Assembly: GCA_964371655.1 (NCBI GenBank)
Contig: CAYJOD010000151.1
Location: 1-7,920 of the forward strand
Reading direction: 5' to 3'
Source: CAZGSN01 sp964371655
GTDB lineage: Bacteria > Desulfobacterota > Binatia > HRBIN30
Length of the DNA: 7,920 bases
Shown here: one piece after another, positions 5,633 to 7,920 of the stretch
How the letters are laid out: every line of letters begins with the position of its first letter
Position numbering within the stretch: position 1 is the stretch's first letter
Position numbers and translations under genes: made by a program
Notes under the pieces: model-generated
What the model was told of the DNA's origin: nothing
The model's input: only the letters and a program-made list of their open reading frames with translations
The model's database searches: none

Positions 5633-5637
5633 GGAGG
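5633..5637 (+). promoter_or_regulatory. Shine-Dalgarno favouring the 5647 start
   Basis: GGAGG lies nine bases before the ATG at 5647. Together with the signal peptide that starts there, it favours this start over the in-frame GTG at 5608. Confidence 0.6.
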
Positions 5638-5646
5638 TGGACGCTG

Positions 5647-7005
5647 ATGCAGGGCAAGGTTCGGTGGCTTGGAATCGCACTCGCGTTCGTGTTGGTCACG
5701 GGATCGGCCACGCTGGCTTCCGACAATCCATCCCCGATCCCCTGCTTGCCCGGGCTGCGGGTGCAGGTCGATTTTTGGAAGAGAATCTTTGCCAAGTATT
5801 CCACCTACCAGGTCGTCGTCCACGACAGCCGCAATCTCGATCGCATCTACAGCGTCCTCGACTTCACGGCGTTGCAGGATGAAAGCTGGAGCGACGCCGA
5901 TCTCAGCGCCTACCTCAACGATCGATCACGCCAGGAGAAGGAGCGCATTCGTGCGATTCTCGTGCGTCTGCAAAACGTCGGCGCCGACACTTCCGATCTG
6001 AACGAAGAGGAGCAACGCATCCGCGGCCTGTTCGCAAACGAGACTCTGTCGACCAAGTTCATCGAGGCGACGGCTGACGACCGGATTCGCGGCCAGCGCG
6101 GTTTGCGCGAGCGCTTTGCCAGCGCGATTCGCGTCTCCCGACGCTACCTGCCTGAAATGGAATCGATCTTCCGACGCGAAGGGCTGCCGGTCGAGCTCAC
6201 CCGACTGCCGTTCGTCGAGTCGTGCTTCAACGTCAAGGCTTACTCGAAGGTCGGTGCCGCCGGGATCTGGCAGTTCATGCCGAGCTCGGCGCGCCGCTAC
6301 ATGACGGTGAGCGATAGCGTCGACGAGCGCCGCGATCCGATCGCGGCGACGGCGGCGGCGGCGCGCTACCTGCGAGCCGACTACGAGTCCCTTGGCAGCT
6401 GGCCGCTGGCGCTGACGGCCTACAATCACGGCCGCGCCGGGATGCAGCGCGCCGTCGATACGGTCGGCAGCACGGACCTGGTCGCGATTACCCGGGACTA
6501 TCACGGCCCCGCCTTCGGCTTCGCCTCGCGCAACTTTTACGCGGAGTTCCTGGCGGCGCTCGAGGTCGAGGCGAACTACGAGCAGCATTTCGGCAACCTC
6601 GACATGGATCGGCCCTTGAAGACAGCCAAGGTGCGGCTCGGTCACTACGTTCCATTTCGCTGCTTGGCGGAGGCTGCCGACCTCGGGACCGACGAGTTGG
6701 CGACGTTGAATCCGTCGCTGGCGCCGGCGGTGGTCAACGGACGCATACGCGTGCCCAAGGGCTATGAGTTGCGCCTGCCCGCCGCAACGGCCTCGGCGTT
6801 TCAGACGCGCTACGCGGCGTTACCGGCGGGTGAGAAGCTGGCGAAGCTGCCGAGTGGCAGCCTACGACACACGGTCAAGCGCGGGCAGACGCTGGTGGCG
6901 ATCGCGAAGCGCTACCGCACCACGGTGGCCGCGATCCAGCAGCGCAACAAGATCGGCAGCAAAGGTGTGCGCAACGGGCAAGTCTTGATCATTCCGCGCG
7001 CCTGA
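5647..7005 (+). CDS. MltD-like lytic murein transglycosylase with LysM
   Basis: Exported peptidoglycan-cleaving enzyme, 452 residues from the ATG at 5647. Lytic transglycosylases cut the MurNAc-GlcNAc bond and leave 1,6-anhydro-MurNAc. Residues 1-25 are a signal peptide (MQGKVRWLG, hydrophobic core, ATLAS). Residues about 35-155 form an N-terminal region with FWKRIF, VVVHDSRNLDRIYSVLDF and a charged helical stretch. The SLT domain (about 165-300) has LPFVESCFN with catalytic Glu191, then SKVGAAGIWQFMP and LTAYNHG, all standard family-1 motifs of the MltD type. Residues about 330-377 (CLAEAADLGTDELATLNPSL, then VPKGYELRLP) look like a worn LysM-like segment, and 408-452 (HTVKRGQTLVAIAKRY to IIPRA) are a clear LysM for glycan binding. 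There is no lipobox cysteine after the signal peptide, unlike E. coli MltD. Whether it is orthologous to mltD is uncertain. Confidence 0.9.
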   Translation: MQGKVRWLGIALAFVLVTGSATLASDNPSPIPCLPGLRVQVDFWKRIFAKYSTYQVVVHDSRNLDRIYSVLDFTALQDESWSDADLSAYLNDRSRQEKERIRAILVRLQNVGADTSDLNEEEQRIRGLFANETLSTKFIEATADDRIRGQRGLRERFASAIRVSRRYLPEMESIFRREGLPVELTRLPFVESCFNVKAYSKVGAAGIWQFMPSSARRYMTVSDSVDERRDPIAATAAAARYLRADYESLGSWPLALTAYNHGRAGMQRAVDTVGSTDLVAITRDYHGPAFGFASRNFYAEFLAALEVEANYEQHFGNLDMDRPLKTAKVRLGHYVPFRCLAEAADLGTDELATLNPSLAPAVVNGRIRVPKGYELRLPAATASAFQTRYAALPAGEKLAKLPSGSLRHTVKRGQTLVAIAKRYRTTVAAIQQRNKIGSKGVRNGQVLIIPRA

Positions 7006-7018
7006 GCCGGGGCAAGCG

Positions 7019-7741
7019 ATGGCGCCACACCACCATGTTGTCTACGTCGGCGCCAAGGGCCGGCCCATGCGTGCTGTGATCGCGTTACCGAGGAACGATG
7101 GCCGGCGCCGGCCGGGCGTGATCGTGATCCACGAGATCTTCGGGATCAACGACGATATGCGTCGGATTACGGCGCGCGTCGCCGCGCTCGGCTACGTCGC
7201 CATCTGCCCAGATCTCTACGATCGCCGTGGACCGAGCTTGTTCCGCGTCGCGCGTACCCTCATGGACTATCGCTCCGGCAAGGGTGAGGCATGGGAAAGT
7301 CTCGACGCCACGCGCCGCTATCTCTGCAACCGGCGCGATGTGGATGAATCGCGCACCGGCGTCATCGGCTTTTGCCTGGGCGGCGGCTTCGCGCTCCATT
7401 ACGCGCAGCGCACGCCGCTCAAGGTCGCCGGCGTTTTCTATGGCGACGTGCCGAAAACGGCGGCGGCGCTGGAGGGCATCTGTCCGGTGGTCGCGGGCTA
7501 CGGCGAACGCGACGGCGTCTTCGCGGCGCACGGACGACGCTTGGAAGCGCTGCTCGAAGAGCTCGGAGTGCACCACGACGTGAAGATGTACCAGTATGCC
7601 GGGCACAGCTACATGAACGTGCACAGCAGCACGCTTTCGACGTTGAGCGCCTGGAGCCGGCTCAAGGGCGACTACGATCCGAAGGCATCCGAGGATAGTT
7701 GGCGCCGCATCGAAGCCTCTTTCCACCGCCACCTGCGATGA
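7019..7741 (+). CDS. Dienelactone hydrolase family protein
   Basis: Alpha/beta hydrolase of the dienelactone hydrolase family, 240 residues, close to the family norm of about 235. Motifs in order: VIHEIFGIND with Glu39, the residue that tunes the nucleophile in the family; CPDLYDR; the nucleophile elbow GFCLGG with Cys119; ERDGVF with Asp165; and AGHSYM with His196. Spacing of the triad matches the Pseudomonas enzyme (Cys123, Asp171, His202). The substrate-binding arginine that follows the catalytic histidine by four residues there is Asn200 here, so the native substrate is probably not dienelactone. No aromatic-degradation genes are nearby. No signal peptide, so cytoplasmic. The ATG lies 13 bases after the transglycosylase stop, with only a weak GGGG upstream, suggesting co-transcription. 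Confidence 0.85.
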   Translation: MAPHHHVVYVGAKGRPMRAVIALPRNDGRRRPGVIVIHEIFGINDDMRRITARVAALGYVAICPDLYDRRGPSLFRVARTLMDYRSGKGEAWESLDATRRYLCNRRDVDESRTGVIGFCLGGGFALHYAQRTPLKVAGVFYGDVPKTAAALEGICPVVAGYGERDGVFAAHGRRLEALLEELGVHHDVKMYQYAGHSYMNVHSSTLSTLSAWSRLKGDYDPKASEDSWRRIEASFHRHLR

Positions 7742-7803
7742 GTGGTCTCGCCTTCCGTCGTTTCTGTCCTTGCTTATTGCTCATTGCAAAAGCAAAGGAA
7801 GGA

Positions 7804-7896
7804 AATCCGCAGATGACACAGGTGACGCAGATGAGTCCTGCGCTTCGCAAAGGACCATGAATTGGGGATCTGTGTCATCTGCGTCATCTGTGGATT
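7804..7896. repeat. Long inverted repeat with 9-base internal periodicity
   Basis: The left arm, about 7804-7834, is the imperfect reverse complement of the right arm, 7868-7896, around a 33-base loop. Each arm is a short tandem of nine-base units close to CAGATGACG (CAGATGACA, CAGGTGACG, CAGATGA). It starts 63 bases past the hydrolase stop and could also end transcription of the two-gene unit by forming a long stem, though no T-run follows. Translations give ICVICVICG-like peptides, which should not be annotated as proteins. Confidence 0.75.
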
Positions 7897-7902
7897 CTTC
7901 TT

Positions 7903-7914
7903 CGGCAGCTGCCG
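7903..7914. repeat. 12-base perfect palindrome at the right edge
   Basis: CGGCAGCTGCCG reads the same on both strands and is followed by GATTTT at the window end. It could be a protein-binding site or part of a terminator continuing outside the window; the evidence is slight. Confidence 0.25.
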
Positions 7915-7920
7915 GATTTT

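Larger units (their letters stand above)
5307..5646. other. Divergent intergenic region
   Basis: This space separates the minus-strand membrane-protein gene from the plus-strand transglycosylase gene. It holds the nested palindromic repeat (5343-5411), a small hairpin TGGGC-AAA-GCCCA (5461-5473), and an AT-richer segment (about 5541-5595) with a candidate promoter. I find no supportable gene in it. Confidence 0.6.

Noticed and set aside
5926..6645. A 239-codon minus-strand frame opposite the transglycosylase gene.
   Set aside because: It mirrors the codon pattern of the real gene and shows no domain; the plus-strand SLT and LysM motifs are unambiguous.
1..7920. tRNA, rRNA or riboswitch genes.
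   Set aside because: I saw no cloverleaf with a TTC-containing T arm, no rRNA signature, and no known riboswitch core in the intergenic regions.

Overview
The window is GC-rich and looks like a piece of a draft genome or metagenome-assembled genome from a Gram-negative bacterium. The outer-membrane inference rests on three genes: an apolipoprotein N-acyltransferase (lnt), an exported MltD-like lytic transglycosylase, and an exported SGNH hydrolase. The dense intergenic palindromic repeats and the gene mix would suit a soil or sediment lineage such as a deltaproteobacterium-like or Binatia-like group. That placement is inference only, because no marker gene is present. A 10-N gap at 3586-3595, bordered by implausible G/C homopolymers, means the left part (1-3585) and right part (3596-7920) may not be true neighbours.

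Layout. Positions 1-178 hold a hairpin repeat and a strong intrinsic terminator for the first gene. Positions 179-1267 (minus) encode a secreted SGNH/GDSL hydrolase. Positions 1268-1602 hold a composite palindromic repeat (copy 1) with near-identical direct repeats on its flanks. Positions 1603 to about 3285-3429 (minus) encode Lnt. Positions 3430-3822 are repeat-rich intergenic DNA with the assembly gap. Positions 3823-4200 (plus) encode a small retropepsin-like clan AA protease. Positions 4201-4526 hold copy 2 of the composite repeat. Positions 4527-5306 (minus) encode an unrecognised single-pass membrane protein with a Pro/Ala-rich linker. Positions 5307-5646 are a divergent intergenic region with a palindromic repeat and a candidate promoter. 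Positions 5647-7005 (plus) encode an MltD-like transglycosylase with LysM, followed after 13 bases by a dienelactone-hydrolase-family enzyme (7019-7741), probably co-transcribed. Positions 7742-7920 hold a long inverted repeat with 9-base internal periodicity.

Functionally, three genes concern the cell envelope: Lnt for lipoprotein maturation, the transglycosylase for murein cleavage, and the membrane-anchored unknown protein. They do not form one operon. I do not see a convincing new defence, mobile or biosynthetic system. The most unusual content is the set of dispersed palindromic elements, of at least four kinds, between nearly every gene pair. Among the genes, the unknown anchored protein at 4527-5306 and the stand-alone clan AA protease deserve the most attention.
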